Shown piece by piece: positions 51,557 through 60,414 of a stretch of 64,000 bases of DNA. The stretch is from assembly GCA_040765295.1 (NCBI GenBank), contig JAXGSB010000001.1, positions 1,612,001-1,676,000 on the forward strand, written 5' to 3'. The number at the start of each line of letters is the position of its first letter. The first letter of the stretch is position 1. A program made the translations under genes and the position numbers. Source of the DNA: Scatomorpha sp040765295 (GTDB taxonomy: Bacteria; Bacillota; Clostridia; Oscillospirales; Oscillospiraceae). Under the pieces are notes generated by a model, which saw nothing but the letters and a program-made list of their open reading frames with translations, was not told the DNA's origin and searched no databases.

Positions 51557-52411
51557 ATGATTAAATATATTGAGAAAAGCGCCAAGACCCAAGAACAGGC
51601 ATTGGCGTTGGCTCTGGAAGAGCTGGGGCTCGAGCGTGACGACGTCACAGTCGAGGTGCTCGAACTTCCCAGAAGCGGCTTCTTGGGCATAGGCAGTTCT
51701 CCTGCTGTCTTAAGAATCGGCTACGAGGCTCCCGATGAGCCGGAAGAGCCTGTCGTTGAAGCTGAAGAGAATCCCGTTGAGCCTTCAGAGCCTAAAGCAG
51801 AGAAAAAACCCGCTCCCCGCAGGGAAGCAAAAAAGGAAAAGGCTGCTCCTAAAAAGAGCGCTGCACCAGAGGAAGTTAAAAGAGAGATAAAAGACTATGG
51901 AGATGAAAATAAAAACCGTATAGCCCGTTTCTTAGAGGGTCTTTTGGATCGGATGGGAAATTATAAAAACATAGCCATCGACATTGAAGACAGCCCCCGC
52001 GGAATTGCGGTTACTTTAAGCGGCAAGGGCATCGGCTCTATCATCGGGCACAGAGGTGAAACGCTGGATGCAATTCAGCATCTTACGAGTTTCGTTGTAA
52101 ACAACAACGTTGAGGAAAGAGTCCGCATAACCATCGATGCGGAGGGCTACAGGAAAAAACGTGAGCAAAGCCTTATAAATCTTGCCAAAAAGATGGCAGA
52201 CAAGGTGAAAAAATACAAGCGCAGCATGACTTTGGAACCGATGAACTCCTATGAGCGGCACATCATTCACACGGCTCTGCAGGATGTTCCGGATATTTCC
52301 ACGGTTTCCACAGGAAATGAGCCTGTAAGGCGCGTGGTTGTTATGTACAAACCTTCACAAGAACGGGTCGAGGAAGAAAGCGAAGACAAGAACTACCGTG
52401 AGTGGAGCTAA
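51557..52411 (+). CDS. jag: RNA-binding protein Jag/KhpB
   Basis: 284 residues. Jag-N domain at 1-52 (KSAKTQEQALALALEELGLE), an acidic then Lys/Ala-rich linker (about 55-115), a KH domain (SGKGIGSIIGHRGETLDAIQ near 155) and an R3H domain (MNSYERHIIHTALQDVPDIS near 230). It is the KhpB partner of KhpA in RNA binding. It follows yidC as in most Bacillota. Confidence 0.95.
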   Translation: MIKYIEKSAKTQEQALALALEELGLERDDVTVEVLELPRSGFLGIGSSPAVLRIGYEAPDEPEEPVVEAEENPVEPSEPKAEKKPAPRREAKKEKAAPKKSAAPEEVKREIKDYGDENKNRIARFLEGLLDRMGNYKNIAIDIEDSPRGIAVTLSGKGIGSIIGHRGETLDAIQHLTSFVVNNNVEERVRITIDAEGYRKKREQSLINLAKKMADKVKKYKRSMTLEPMNSYERHIIHTALQDVPDISTVSTGNEPVRRVVVMYKPSQERVEEESEDKNYREWS

Positions 52412-52432
52412 TATATTTCGGAGGGAAACATT

Positions 52433-52660
52433 ATGACTATTGAAAACATTAAAAAAATTCTCGCAGATCAGCTCTATATCGATATAAATGATATTTCGGA
52501 AGACTCCGATATCATAGATGACCTCGGAGCCGATTCGCTTGATATCGCCGAGCTCATCATGTCGGTTGAAGAAGAGTACGGCATCATTGTGACCGATGAA
52601 AGACTGATGGGCATTCGCACAATTGGCCAGCTCACGGATCTTTTGAACGAGTCTGTCTGA
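52433..52660 (+). CDS. acpP: Acyl carrier protein
   Basis: 75 residues. LGADSLDIAELIMSVEEEYG carries Ser35 for the phosphopantetheine arm. It carries acyl chains in fatty acid synthesis. A strong CGGAGGGAAAC site precedes the ATG. It follows jag by 21 bp, an uncommon neighbour; the fab genes are not here, so it may be a second or specialised carrier. Confidence 0.93.
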   Translation: MTIENIKKILADQLYIDINDISEDSDIIDDLGADSLDIAELIMSVEEEYGIIVTDERLMGIRTIGQLTDLLNESV

Positions 52661-52682
52661 GCGTAAGAACTGAAACAAAAAT

Positions 52683-52712
52683 AAGCGGGCATTTGAATAG
52701 CCCGCTTAAAGA
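52683..52712 (+). terminator. Hairpin after acpP
   Basis: AAGCGGGC - 9 bases - GCCCGCTT. There is no T tract of its own; a second stronger hairpin follows at once. Confidence 0.6.
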
Positions 52713-52751
52713 GAAAGCAGGCACTTTTCCGTGTCTGCTTTCTCTTTTGAT
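52708..52751 (+). terminator. Main terminator of the rpmH-acpP operon
   Basis: AAAGAGAAAGCAGGCAC - 6 bases - GTGTCTGCTTTCTCTTTT, a 17-bp stem with one mismatch ending in T. Confidence 0.88.
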
Positions 52752-52870
52752 AGCTTTTATAACAAGATATGTTCGGCGCTCTTTTATATGATTTTGTTTA
52801 TTATATTAATTTTTATGAGGTCAATACAATATGTAAAATAAGTGCTCACTGCTTAAAATTATTAGTCCAT

Positions 52871-52993
52871 GCCTGCCCTGTGCAAGGGCGGGCGGCGCGG
52901 CGCAAGCCGTGACGGGAGGGTTGACAAAAAGGGCAAATCATCCCCTCAGTCAAAAATTCTCTAAATTTTTGACAGCTCTCTTTACACAAAGGA
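52871..52993. repeat. Composite repeat, modules A and B fused
   Basis: Module A (52873-52928, GCCCTGTGCAAGGGCGGG and ACGGGAGGGTTGACAAA) runs straight into module B (52942-52993, CCCTCAGTCAAAAATTC to AAAGGAGCC); the core of the 22-25 kb copies is missing. It accounts for most of the gap between acpP and the next gene. Confidence 0.75.
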
Positions 52994-53024
52994 GCCGGCG
53001 AGAGAGCATAATCTACGTCAAAAA

Positions 53025-55175
53025 CTAACTCTTTTCGCTGAAATATATTCCCAATCTCGAAACAATCTCGTCTGCGGTCGCATCAAGCGATTTTTGTCCA
53101 GCGAAGTAGGCTCCGCAGGCGTCTGTGACTATTTCATAAACCTTGGCGTCGTTATCTAAAACCCCGTTGATATTATCAAACATCTCGTCTAAAAGCTTGC
53201 TGCAATAAGCAATATCTTCGTCTGTAACCTTATATTTATATGTTTCGTATTCCTGTTCGTAATACCCTTGCACGAATTTTCTCGAGTTTTCCTTGGCAAT
53301 TTCATATGTATTTTTAAACAATGTACCGCAGCTCAAAGAGTCTTTATTGGCATTTCTATACGGCACAATATAACTCTTCAAAAAATCCCATGCGCCGTCG
53401 GCGTTTGCGGCATTTGCAGGTATTGCAAAGTAATTTTCGGGAATCAAAACACCAGAGCCCTCGCGGAACGGCAGACCAATCAGATTTATGTCCAGAACGC
53501 TTTTGCAGCCGAAAATTTGTATGGCGCTATGAAACAGCCCTGTTATTGAGCTTAGACCTCTGCACTCAAAACGCGGAGTCCCGCTAATTTGATTCTTAAG
53601 TTGAGCATCGTAATACTCCTGCTCAAGCATAAGATGCGATGCAAATTCAATAATGGCGCGGACGTCCTCGCGGCTGTATTTGTCCGCATCCACGCAGCAA
53701 AAGGCAAGGCTTAAGAAGCTTTCTCTGCTGAACGCTCCGCAAAACGCCTCCTCGGGAGCGCCCAGCTTTTTTAGCTCGTTTACCACACCTTCATACTCTC
53801 CGGGCTTAGCCGTGCTCGTAGGACACAATATAGTGCATACATAAAATCTTGGAGCAATCGCCAAAAGCTCCCCCTCTTTAGTCTTCATTGCGTTTAGCGG
53901 TCCTTCGAGAAAATCCTCCACGCCAAAATCCGAATCTGCTTCGATATATTTCATCAAATCTTTCATAGTGCCGTGCTTAATAATTTCTCCCGAAAATCCC
54001 GCCGCATCTATAAGGTCGGGGGTCTTGCCCGATATCATGTCGGTATTCAGCGCCTGCTGTGGGTCGGGATATGTGCCGTAATCTTTAATAATCACTTCAT
54101 ATTTGGTGTTTTCCTCATTAAATTTAAAAGCATCTTGCGAAAACCAGTGCGGGTTGGAGTTCACGGCGAATATAACCTGTGTGCGCTCTCTTTTAACATC
54201 TTGGTATATGTTCTTTATTACAAAACCCTCATGCAAAATAAAACCGCCGTTTCCGTCAGGCCAACAAGCTAAAGAATGGTATCCGTTAAGGCCGCAGGTA
54301 GTCCAAAGAATAATACTGCGAGAGCTTTTTGAAGCTATGTCGTACTCCGTAAGTTCCGTTGAATTTCCTATGTAAAGCTTTCCATCTGAGCAGCCAAGAA
54401 GATTGCCTCTTTCGAAGCTTGTAAGCTCTGTTATATCTCCGTTTTCGGGATTGAGCAAATTTACCCTAAGCGCCCTGCTGATATCCCAACTTGCAACGTA
54501 TAAGGAAGTTCCGTCGCTTACAAGACTAAAGAAAGTGGCGCCGACATTCACCTCAAAGTCCTTTTCACCGTTAGGCTTATATACCTCGATTACGCTTTTC
54601 CCCCTAGCATCGGCTCTTGATATGAATAGGCGTCCCTTTGCGGCACAAAGACCTTGGATATACATGTTATCATCCTCATCGAGATCTAAAAGCTTGGAAT
54701 ATTCCCCGTTCTTAAAAGAGCCAAGTTCACATTCGCTGTTGTCGTGAGAAATATATGTTGACTTAATAAGCCAGATGCCGCTGTCCTCGGCAGCGCACAT
54801 GAAGGTGATGACGCTTTCGCCAATCCAATCGGAATTTAAGCTTTTTATCTCTCCGTCTTTATCCATAAAATACAGGGAGCTCTTGCTCGTTCCAACTGCG
54901 TGATTCATGATTTGACCGTCTATATATATTCCGCCGTCGGCAGGACAGACCTTGCCGATTATTCCCAGTGTGTTTTCTTCGGGCAGAAGTGTTTTAACAT
55001 AATATGCCATTTCTTTGCCCTCGTTACTGACAGGCTCGGGGCTTGCTTCGACAGGATTACTGCTGCCACTCTCTGGCGGCGTATTTTCTTCACTGCTGCC
55101 GCAAGCGGAAATAATCCCCAGTGAGAGCGCAAATGTCAATATGAGCGAAAGCGCTCGCGAAAGTTTTTGTTTCAT
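53025..55175 (-). CDS. Large lipoprotein: beta-propeller-like half plus solute-binding domain
   Basis: 716 residues. Lipoprotein signal (LTFALSLGIISAC), a Ser/Pro/Glu linker, then about 270 residues of propeller-like strands (GDEIYI-type repeats such as GKLYIGNSTELTEYD and GRLFISRADARGKSV). The second half (about 335-710) resembles extracellular solute-binding proteins (FKFNEENTKYEVIIKDYGTY, TDMISGKTPDLIDAAGF). No permease genes are nearby, so it may be an orphan binding or sensory protein. The signal peptide and ribosome site are clearly homologous to those of the 55404-56075 lipoprotein. Confidence 0.78.
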   Translation of the reverse strand: MKQKLSRALSLILTFALSLGIISACGSSEENTPPESGSSNPVEASPEPVSNEGKEMAYYVKTLLPEENTLGIIGKVCPADGGIYIDGQIMNHAVGTSKSSLYFMDKDGEIKSLNSDWIGESVITFMCAAEDSGIWLIKSTYISHDNSECELGSFKNGEYSKLLDLDEDDNMYIQGLCAAKGRLFISRADARGKSVIEVYKPNGEKDFEVNVGATFFSLVSDGTSLYVASWDISRALRVNLLNPENGDITELTSFERGNLLGCSDGKLYIGNSTELTEYDIASKSSRSIILWTTCGLNGYHSLACWPDGNGGFILHEGFVIKNIYQDVKRERTQVIFAVNSNPHWFSQDAFKFNEENTKYEVIIKDYGTYPDPQQALNTDMISGKTPDLIDAAGFSGEIIKHGTMKDLMKYIEADSDFGVEDFLEGPLNAMKTKEGELLAIAPRFYVCTILCPTSTAKPGEYEGVVNELKKLGAPEEAFCGAFSRESFLSLAFCCVDADKYSREDVRAIIEFASHLMLEQEYYDAQLKNQISGTPRFECRGLSSITGLFHSAIQIFGCKSVLDINLIGLPFREGSGVLIPENYFAIPANAANADGAWDFLKSYIVPYRNANKDSLSCGTLFKNTYEIAKENSRKFVQGYYEQEYETYKYKVTDEDIAYCSKLLDEMFDNINGVLDNDAKVYEIVTDACGAYFAGQKSLDATADEIVSRLGIYFSEKS

Positions 55176-55403
55176 AATATTCTCCGGTTTTATCCGTATT
55201 TTTTAGAGTTTACATCTGTTATCTTGCTGCTGAGTGAAAAATACAGAAGGGCAGGTCGAGCAGCGGCAGTAATAAAACACTGTATTTATACGAGCCTAGC
55301 TGTCGCCTGCCCAACTGTTATAAAAAGTTGCGATACCCGATTTTACGGTGAGGAGATGCCCCTCACCGGATTTTTCTCTGCTGCAATTTATTGCTATTAT
55401 TTT

Positions 55404-56075
55404 TTACTTCGAGATATTTATGGCAATGAGTGTCTCTGAAAGCGTGTAATGTAAAAACAGCTTATTTGAATTCAGATACTCCGCCGCCTTGTCGCTCAGT
55501 TCATATCCGACTATAAAGCTGGTTTTTTCACCTATCGCAGGCAACTTATAGCTAAAATACGACTTAGCGTCTGTGTTCTTGCTGTTTGCATTTCCGCTGA
55601 AATAAACAGGCTCAAAAGGGAACACATCCGATCCGTCGGCTTTTTCGCCATGAAGATTAAAGCAGTTTATAAGCGCATTGTCCGACGCGTCGTTTTCTTT
55701 AACACTGTTGTTTTCAACTTCAATCTCAATGAGCAGGAAATCATCTGCCTTATCCGAGGCAAAATTCACTCCCCCGGGAAGCTCGTTTGCTTTCTCAAAC
55801 GGCTTAAAGCTGTAGGTAAGCTCGCCCAATCCCAGATAATCCGCTTTTAAAACTCCACTTTCAACAGGGGGCGCATTCAAATCAGGCGCTAGGGGAGTGG
55901 GAGCGGGTTCTGACGCATTACCGGAACTCGGGGCCTCTGCTGCGGGCGAATTTTCTGCTTGCTCCGTGACGGGCTTATCCTTGTTAGGCTCCGACTGCGT
56001 GCAGGCGGAAAACAGTCCCAAACAAAGTACAAATATTAAGCTGAGCGATAGTGCTCGTAAAATTTTCTGATTCAT
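55404..56075 (-). CDS. Lipoprotein, uncharacterised
   Basis: 223 residues. ATG at 56075 follows GGAGAATATT and starts a lipoprotein signal (LIFVLCLGLFSAC). A Ser/Pro/Glu-rich linker leads to a beta-rich domain (LGLGELTYSFKPFEKANEL-like, FLLIEIEVENNSVKEND, YFSYKLPAIGEKTSFIVGYE) in the style of DUF4352/DUF5067 telomeric-repeat-like secreted proteins. The in-frame extension up to 56168 is rejected because it lacks a ribosome site and would bury the signal peptide. Transcribed like its neighbour at 53025. Confidence 0.72.
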   Translation of the reverse strand: MNQKILRALSLSLIFVLCLGLFSACTQSEPNKDKPVTEQAENSPAAEAPSSGNASEPAPTPLAPDLNAPPVESGVLKADYLGLGELTYSFKPFEKANELPGGVNFASDKADDFLLIEIEVENNSVKENDASDNALINCFNLHGEKADGSDVFPFEPVYFSGNANSKNTDAKSYFSYKLPAIGEKTSFIVGYELSDKAAEYLNSNKLFLHYTLSETLIAINISK

Positions 56076-56357
56076 AATATTCTCCAATCTTATAAAAACT
56101 TTTACTTTTAATCCGAATCTTGAGTTCATCTTATCTATATATAACGCAAAGCTCAACATTTTCTGCATGAAATGACATGAATCTTGCGTGAATGGTCGAG
56201 ATTAGATATAAATCCGCTCTTGCGGTTTTTTGGCGTAAAGCAGAGTTTAGAATGACAGGCAAGCCGAATAATCTAAAGATTATTTGCGTTTTAAATATTT
56301 AAATTATAATGTGCAGAGTGAACAGAGCAGCCGTGTTCAATTTCGCATGCATTTGCA

Positions 56358-56414
56358 TTGACAAGACAATACCACACAAATATAATGCTTGTCAATAACA
56401 AATATTATATTGAC
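56358..56414 (+). promoter_or_regulatory. Promoter and overlapping dyads of the padR operon
   Basis: TTGACA (56358-56363), 17-base spacer, TATAAT (56381-56386): exact consensus. TTGACAAG (56358-56365) and CTTGTCAA (56388-56395) form a dyad across the promoter, and GTCAATA/TATTGAC (56391-56397 and 56408-56414) a second. The rest of the 400-bp gap (56076-56357) shows no gene. Autoregulation by the PadR protein is likely. Confidence 0.7.
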
Positions 56415-56475
56415 AAAAAGCTTCTTTAAATATAAATTGTATTTGGTGTAAGGAATACTAAACGAGGAATTGAGA

Positions 56476-56853
56476 ATGTCGGGCAGAAAAACCAGCGGAA
56501 AACCTGCGGGTGTCAGGGAAGGCATGAAAAAAGCAACAACCGAAATGCTGGTACTGTTTTTGCTAAAGCAGAAGCAGATGTACACCTATGAAATGATGAC
56601 GACAATCGAAAAACTGAGTGACGGCATAATTCAGTTCAACACGCTCTATCAGGCGATATACAGACTTAAAAATTTTGAGTTTATTGCCGAGAGCGACAAG
56701 GTTTTATCGGACGAAAACAGAACGAGAATCTATTTTAAAATTACCGAAGAGGGAGAAAAATATTTTTCCGAATCCGTTAACGAATACAGAACTACTGTTG
56801 CCGCAATCGAAAAAATCCTTTCATCAGACGGAAAAATAGAGCCGGAGGCGTAA
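56476..56853 (+). CDS. PadR-family transcriptional regulator
   Basis: 125 residues. A winged helix with EMLVLFLLKQKQMYTYEMM, FNTLYQAIYRLKNFEFIAE and ENRTRIYFKITEEGEKYF matches PadR; the short C-terminal helix fits the small PadR-s2 group. ATG at 56476 has GAGG 8 bases upstream. It overlaps no other gene and is 2 bp from the membrane protein gene, a frequent pair in Clostridia. Confidence 0.9.
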   Translation: MSGRKTSGKPAGVREGMKKATTEMLVLFLLKQKQMYTYEMMTTIEKLSDGIIQFNTLYQAIYRLKNFEFIAESDKVLSDENRTRIYFKITEEGEKYFSESVNEYRTTVAAIEKILSSDGKIEPEA

Positions 56854-56855
56854 AA

Positions 56856-57278
56856 ATGGATAAACAGCTTAAGGAATACTATAAGCAAATCGAAAAAGCG
56901 CTTGATTGCCCCAAGGACATGCGCGAGAGCTTTCTTAGGGAAACCAAAAAGAAGGCGGAAGATTTTCTTGCCGAGAAGCCCGATGCCATTTTTGACGAAG
57001 TTAAAAACTTCATAGGAGAGCCGAGGGAACTTGCCATAACCTTTGAGAAAAGCGCCGATATGGAGCTTATAGAAGCTTATAGGAAAAGAAAACTTTTTAT
57101 AAAAAGAGCGCTTGTCGCGCTTTTCGTTTTAATATTCATAGCAGTAGTTGCAGTCACAATCTATGTCGCAAATTATAGAATGAATGTTGTTATAACCAGA
57201 GAAGATACAATAATAATTTATGAAGACGGAGAATCCGAAATTATCAGTGAAGAAACGTATACTCTGCCAACACCGTAA
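56856..57278 (+). CDS. One-pass membrane protein paired with PadR (DUF6120/DUF1700-like)
   Basis: 140 residues. The cytoplasmic part (about 1-85) has KEYYKQIEKALDCPKDMRES and EVKNFIGEPRELAITFE, like the HAAS/DUF1700-type domain found beside PadR genes. One membrane segment (about 87-110) and a short acidic outer tail follow. Proposed role in the pair is signalling of an envelope or lantibiotic-like stress to PadR; this is not proven. Confidence 0.75.
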   Translation: MDKQLKEYYKQIEKALDCPKDMRESFLRETKKKAEDFLAEKPDAIFDEVKNFIGEPRELAITFEKSADMELIEAYRKRKLFIKRALVALFVLIFIAVVAVTIYVANYRMNVVITREDTIIIYEDGESEIISEETYTLPTP

Positions 57279-57306
57279 AACGTGCCTAAATGAAAAAGTG
57301 TATAAG

Positions 57307-57337
57307 AAGACTTCCCTTAAACAAGGAAGTCTTTTTA
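57307..57337 (+). terminator. Terminator of the padR operon
   Basis: AAGACTTCC - 9 bases - GGAAGTCTT followed by TTT. Confidence 0.85.
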
Positions 57338-57483
57338 AAGTCCCGATTTGTCTATGTTGCGCGCCTCTGGCGGCTCTTTTTGTGCAAAGGAACCGAGAGA
57401 AGGTACGAAGCCGTGAGATGTGGGATTATTCGATAAGATTTGCAATATAAAGCCATTTTATGCTTAAATAAAAACGCTGACGA

Positions 57484-57701
57484 CCCCATCTGACGCCTAA
57501 TGGCGTCATCTTCCCCTTGTCAAAGTGGAAGAAACAGGCTGTACTAAGCCATATATCCATGTCCTGATTTAGCTTAGAAGTTAAACGAGCTTACAGGATG
57601 TTCTTTGCTCTTTTGCTAAAGGCAGAGAAAAAGAGGTCAACCCCTCAGTCAAAAAATCGCTCGATTTTTCGACAGCTCGCTTTATACAAGCGAGCTGTCG
57701 A
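57484..57701. repeat. Diverged composite repeat, modules C and B
   Basis: A module C-like stretch (57484-57532, GACGCC..GGCGTC hairpin, CTTCCCC..AAAGTGGAAG) and a module B-like stretch (57639-57700, CCCCTCAGTCAAAAAATCG to GAGCTGTCGAG). The sequence at 57365-57405 resembles part of module L. Together they fill the gap between the padR pair and larC. Confidence 0.6.
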
Positions 57702-57722
57702 GGGCTTATAAATATGGTTTTT

Positions 57723-58910
57723 TTAGGACAGTTTTTTGATTTTATCTTTTATTTCTCTAAGCGATAGATTCTGTTCTGTCGCTATTTTTTTAAGGTCTTC
57801 GTATTCCCACTTTTCTTTCTCGACAGTGTAACCGAGACTTTTTTTAATTCTCACCTTTCCGAAGTTTGTATCGACTGTCTCAACTTCTCTTTTAAGCTCG
57901 TGCCTTAAAACAGCGCTCTCTCTTATTCCGATGCTGCTGCTGTGTTTGAAAAAGCATTGCAGCATTCTCTCTTTCTCGCCATTTTCGCAGACACAGGAAA
58001 CAAGATTAGCGGGCCTTTGCTTTTTCATATATATGGGGCTTGTATAGACATCCAGAGCTCCGGCTGAAAAAAGCATCTCTGTGAGAAAACCCAACTCCTC
58101 GCCTGTCATATCGTCAATGGCGCACTCGAGCAGGATTTTCTCTTTTTGATTCTGTTCTGAAACATCGCCCAAAAAGGCCCTTATTACATTGGCTCGCTTA
58201 AACTCTTTTGTTCCGCAGCCTCGGCCCTCTTTTGAAACAATCATCTCGGGCATCGGGCCGAACTCATGAACATAATGCTTCAAAAGAGCCGCGCCCGTGG
58301 GCGTTAGGAGCTCTGCATTTATATCGCTTCCATATACCTTCATTCCGCTGATAAGCTCGGCTGTGGCTGGCGCGGGAACAGTGAGCTCACCGTGGGCGCA
58401 GCTTACGCTTCCTCCGCCGAGATTTACAGCGGAGCAGACTACCTTTTCGGGCTTTATTTCACTCATCAGCAGGGCGACACCTAAAATATCGCAAAGCGCG
58501 TCTATGCTGCCGAGCTCGTGCAGATGCACATGCTCTTGTTCTGCCCCGTGGACTTTGGACTCTGCCTTGAGGATGCTTTCATAAATTGCAGAAATTTCGT
58601 TTTTAATATCCTGCGGGATTTTAAGCTCTTTTATTCTTCTCTTTATCTTCGCTCCGCTGTGACCGTGAGCGTGGGCGTGGGCGCAGTTTCCGTGATTGTG
58701 GCCCTCCTCTTCTCCGTTTACAAGCACTCTCACATGCTTTGCGGAAATTCCCGAGCTCTGCCTCTCTTCGACACGAATCTCGGCAAGACCTTCTAAAACT
58801 AAATTGAGCTCATTTATAAAGCGCTCAGGCGAGAGGTGCAGGGCTAAAAGCGCTGCCATCAGCATATCTCCGGCGGCGCCCATGCCGCAGTCTAAGTAAA
58901 GAATTTTCAT
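57723..58910 (-). CDS. larC: Nickel-pincer cofactor biosynthesis protein LarC
   Basis: 395 residues in one frame; it inserts nickel into the pincer nucleotide. ILYLDCGMGAAGDMLMAALL at the start, a His-rich stretch (about 74-90, HNHGNCAHAHAHGHSG), VHLHELGSIDALCDILG and CAIDDMTGEELGFLTEML identify LarC. In some lactobacilli LarC is made from two frames by ribosomal frameshifting; here the two parts are fused without a shift. It is the last gene of larB-larE-larC. No larA racemase is in the window. Confidence 0.94.
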   Translation of the reverse strand: MKILYLDCGMGAAGDMLMAALLALHLSPERFINELNLVLEGLAEIRVEERQSSGISAKHVRVLVNGEEEGHNHGNCAHAHAHGHSGAKIKRRIKELKIPQDIKNEISAIYESILKAESKVHGAEQEHVHLHELGSIDALCDILGVALLMSEIKPEKVVCSAVNLGGGSVSCAHGELTVPAPATAELISGMKVYGSDINAELLTPTGAALLKHYVHEFGPMPEMIVSKEGRGCGTKEFKRANVIRAFLGDVSEQNQKEKILLECAIDDMTGEELGFLTEMLFSAGALDVYTSPIYMKKQRPANLVSCVCENGEKERMLQCFFKHSSSIGIRESAVLRHELKREVETVDTNFGKVRIKKSLGYTVEKEKWEYEDLKKIATEQNLSLREIKDKIKKLS

Positions 58911-58913
58911 ACC

Positions 58914-59657
58914 TTAAGTTCTCCTCTCGCCAATCTCGTAAGAACCGAATTTTTCTATGATTATATTGTCCAGAGCTTTCTTGTTTTGAAAAGCCTTTTT
59001 GATATCTTCTTTTTGAAGCTCGAGCTTAGCCCCGCCTTGCTGTGTTCTGAGCCTTATGTCTTTAAAACCAAGCGCCCTTATTTTCTCCTCGGCTTCATCT
59101 ATCTTTTGCAGTCTTTCCGGCTCTATGCTCTCGCCTGTTTTAATCCTTGTCGCAAGGCAGGAATATGAGGGTTTGTCCCATATATCAAATCCCGCCTCTT
59201 TTAGTCCCGAGCGAGCCTGCTCTTTTGTGATATTGCAGAGCTTTAGCGGCGAGAGTACGCCGAGCTCTTCTAAGGCCCTCATACCCGGTCTTTCTTCGCT
59301 TTTGTCGGAGGCGTTTGTGCCGTCGATTATCGTGAAATACCCCTGCTGCGCGGCTCTTTCGGCTATGCTCTTTAATATGAGGCTTTTGCAGTAGTAGCAG
59401 CGAAGCTCGGAGTTTTCTTTAATCCGCTTATCTTTAAGTACATCCAGCTCTATTATTTCAAGCTCTATATCGAGCTTTTTTGCCGTATGTTTGGCGTCTT
59501 CCAGCTCGGAGACAGGCTGAAAGGGCGACAGCACCATATACGCTCTTACGTCCGCTCCGCTTTGCTTTGCGGCATAGAGCAGGAAGCTTGAGTCCACTCC
59601 GCCCGAGTAGGCCAAGGCAAGTTTAGGGTTTTCTTTGAAAAAATCTTTCAGCTCCAT
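58914..59657 (-). CDS. larE: LarE sulfur transferase, three-cysteine type
   Basis: 247 residues, PP-loop ATPase (LALAYSGGVDSSFLLYAA). It installs sulfur on the activated pyridinium ring during pincer-cofactor synthesis. Besides Cys167 in KPSYSCLATRI (equivalent to the sacrificial Cys of L. plantarum LarE) it has Cys87 and Cys90 in LRCYYCKS. LarE with all three cysteines is thought to bind a [4Fe-4S] cluster and act catalytically instead of giving up its own sulfur. It starts 1 bp after larB ends. Confidence 0.93.
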   Translation of the reverse strand: MELKDFFKENPKLALAYSGGVDSSFLLYAAKQSGADVRAYMVLSPFQPVSELEDAKHTAKKLDIELEIIELDVLKDKRIKENSELRCYYCKSLILKSIAERAAQQGYFTIIDGTNASDKSEERPGMRALEELGVLSPLKLCNITKEQARSGLKEAGFDIWDKPSYSCLATRIKTGESIEPERLQKIDEAEEKIRALGFKDIRLRTQQGGAKLELQKEDIKKAFQNKKALDNIIIEKFGSYEIGERRT

Positions 59658-59658
59658 A

Positions 59659-60411
59659 TTATTTGAGATGGTTGATTACTCCGGCAAGGTAGCCCGCTCC
59701 GAAACCGTTATCTATGTTCACAACGCTCATTCCGCTGGCGCAGGAGTTGAGCATGGATAAAAGCGCCGCCACTCCGCCGAACGAGGCGCCGTAGCCGACG
59801 CTGGTGGGAACGGCTATAACGGGCGCATCGGCCAAGCCGCCTATGACGCTGGGCAGCGCTCCCTCCATTCCCGCGACCGCTACGATCACTCTGGCCGTCA
59901 TAATCTCCTCGGCGTGACTGAGCAGGCGGTGTATGCCCGAAACCCCCACATCGTAGAGTCTTACGACCTCGTTGCCCAAAACCTCCGCTGTTATAGCGGC
60001 CTCTTCCGCCACGGGTATATCCGTTGTTCCGCCTGTTGCCACAACTATACGACCCACTCCGTCGGGCTCCGGCAGCGCTCCTATATAGCCGCAGCGAGCA
60101 ATTTCGCTGAAGTTGAAGTCATTAAAGCTCTCGCTGAGAAGCTTTACCGCTTCGTCGCTCATTCTGGTGATTAAAACCCGTTCCTGTCCGCTGTTAAGCA
60201 GGGATTCGGATATCTTTTTTATATGTTCGGGAGATTTGCCTTCTCCGTAAATAACTTCGGAAACGCCCTGCCTTATCTCTCTGTGTGTATCGATGGTTGC
60301 AAACCCAAGCTCGTCTATGGGCATCAATTTAAGCTTTGTGAGCGCATCGTCGACAGAGATTTTTCGGTCTCTTATGTCTTCCAGCATTGCTCTTATTTTT
60401 TTCTTATTCAT
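59659..60411 (-). CDS. larB: LarB pyridinium-3,5-biscarboxylate synthase
   Basis: 250 residues with the PurE/AIR-carboxylase-like C-terminal half (IVVATGGTTDIPVAEEAA, VAVAGMEGALPSVIGGL, PVIAVPTSVGYGASFGG). It carboxylates and hydrolyses nicotinate adenine dinucleotide in the first step of the pincer cofactor pathway. It lies 3 bp after the BaiN-like gene in one operon. Confidence 0.94.
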   Translation of the reverse strand: MNKKKIRAMLEDIRDRKISVDDALTKLKLMPIDELGFATIDTHREIRQGVSEVIYGEGKSPEHIKKISESLLNSGQERVLITRMSDEAVKLLSESFNDFNFSEIARCGYIGALPEPDGVGRIVVATGGTTDIPVAEEAAITAEVLGNEVVRLYDVGVSGIHRLLSHAEEIMTARVIVAVAGMEGALPSVIGGLADAPVIAVPTSVGYGASFGGVAALLSMLNSCASGMSVVNIDNGFGAGYLAGVINHLK

Positions 60412-60414
60412 ACG

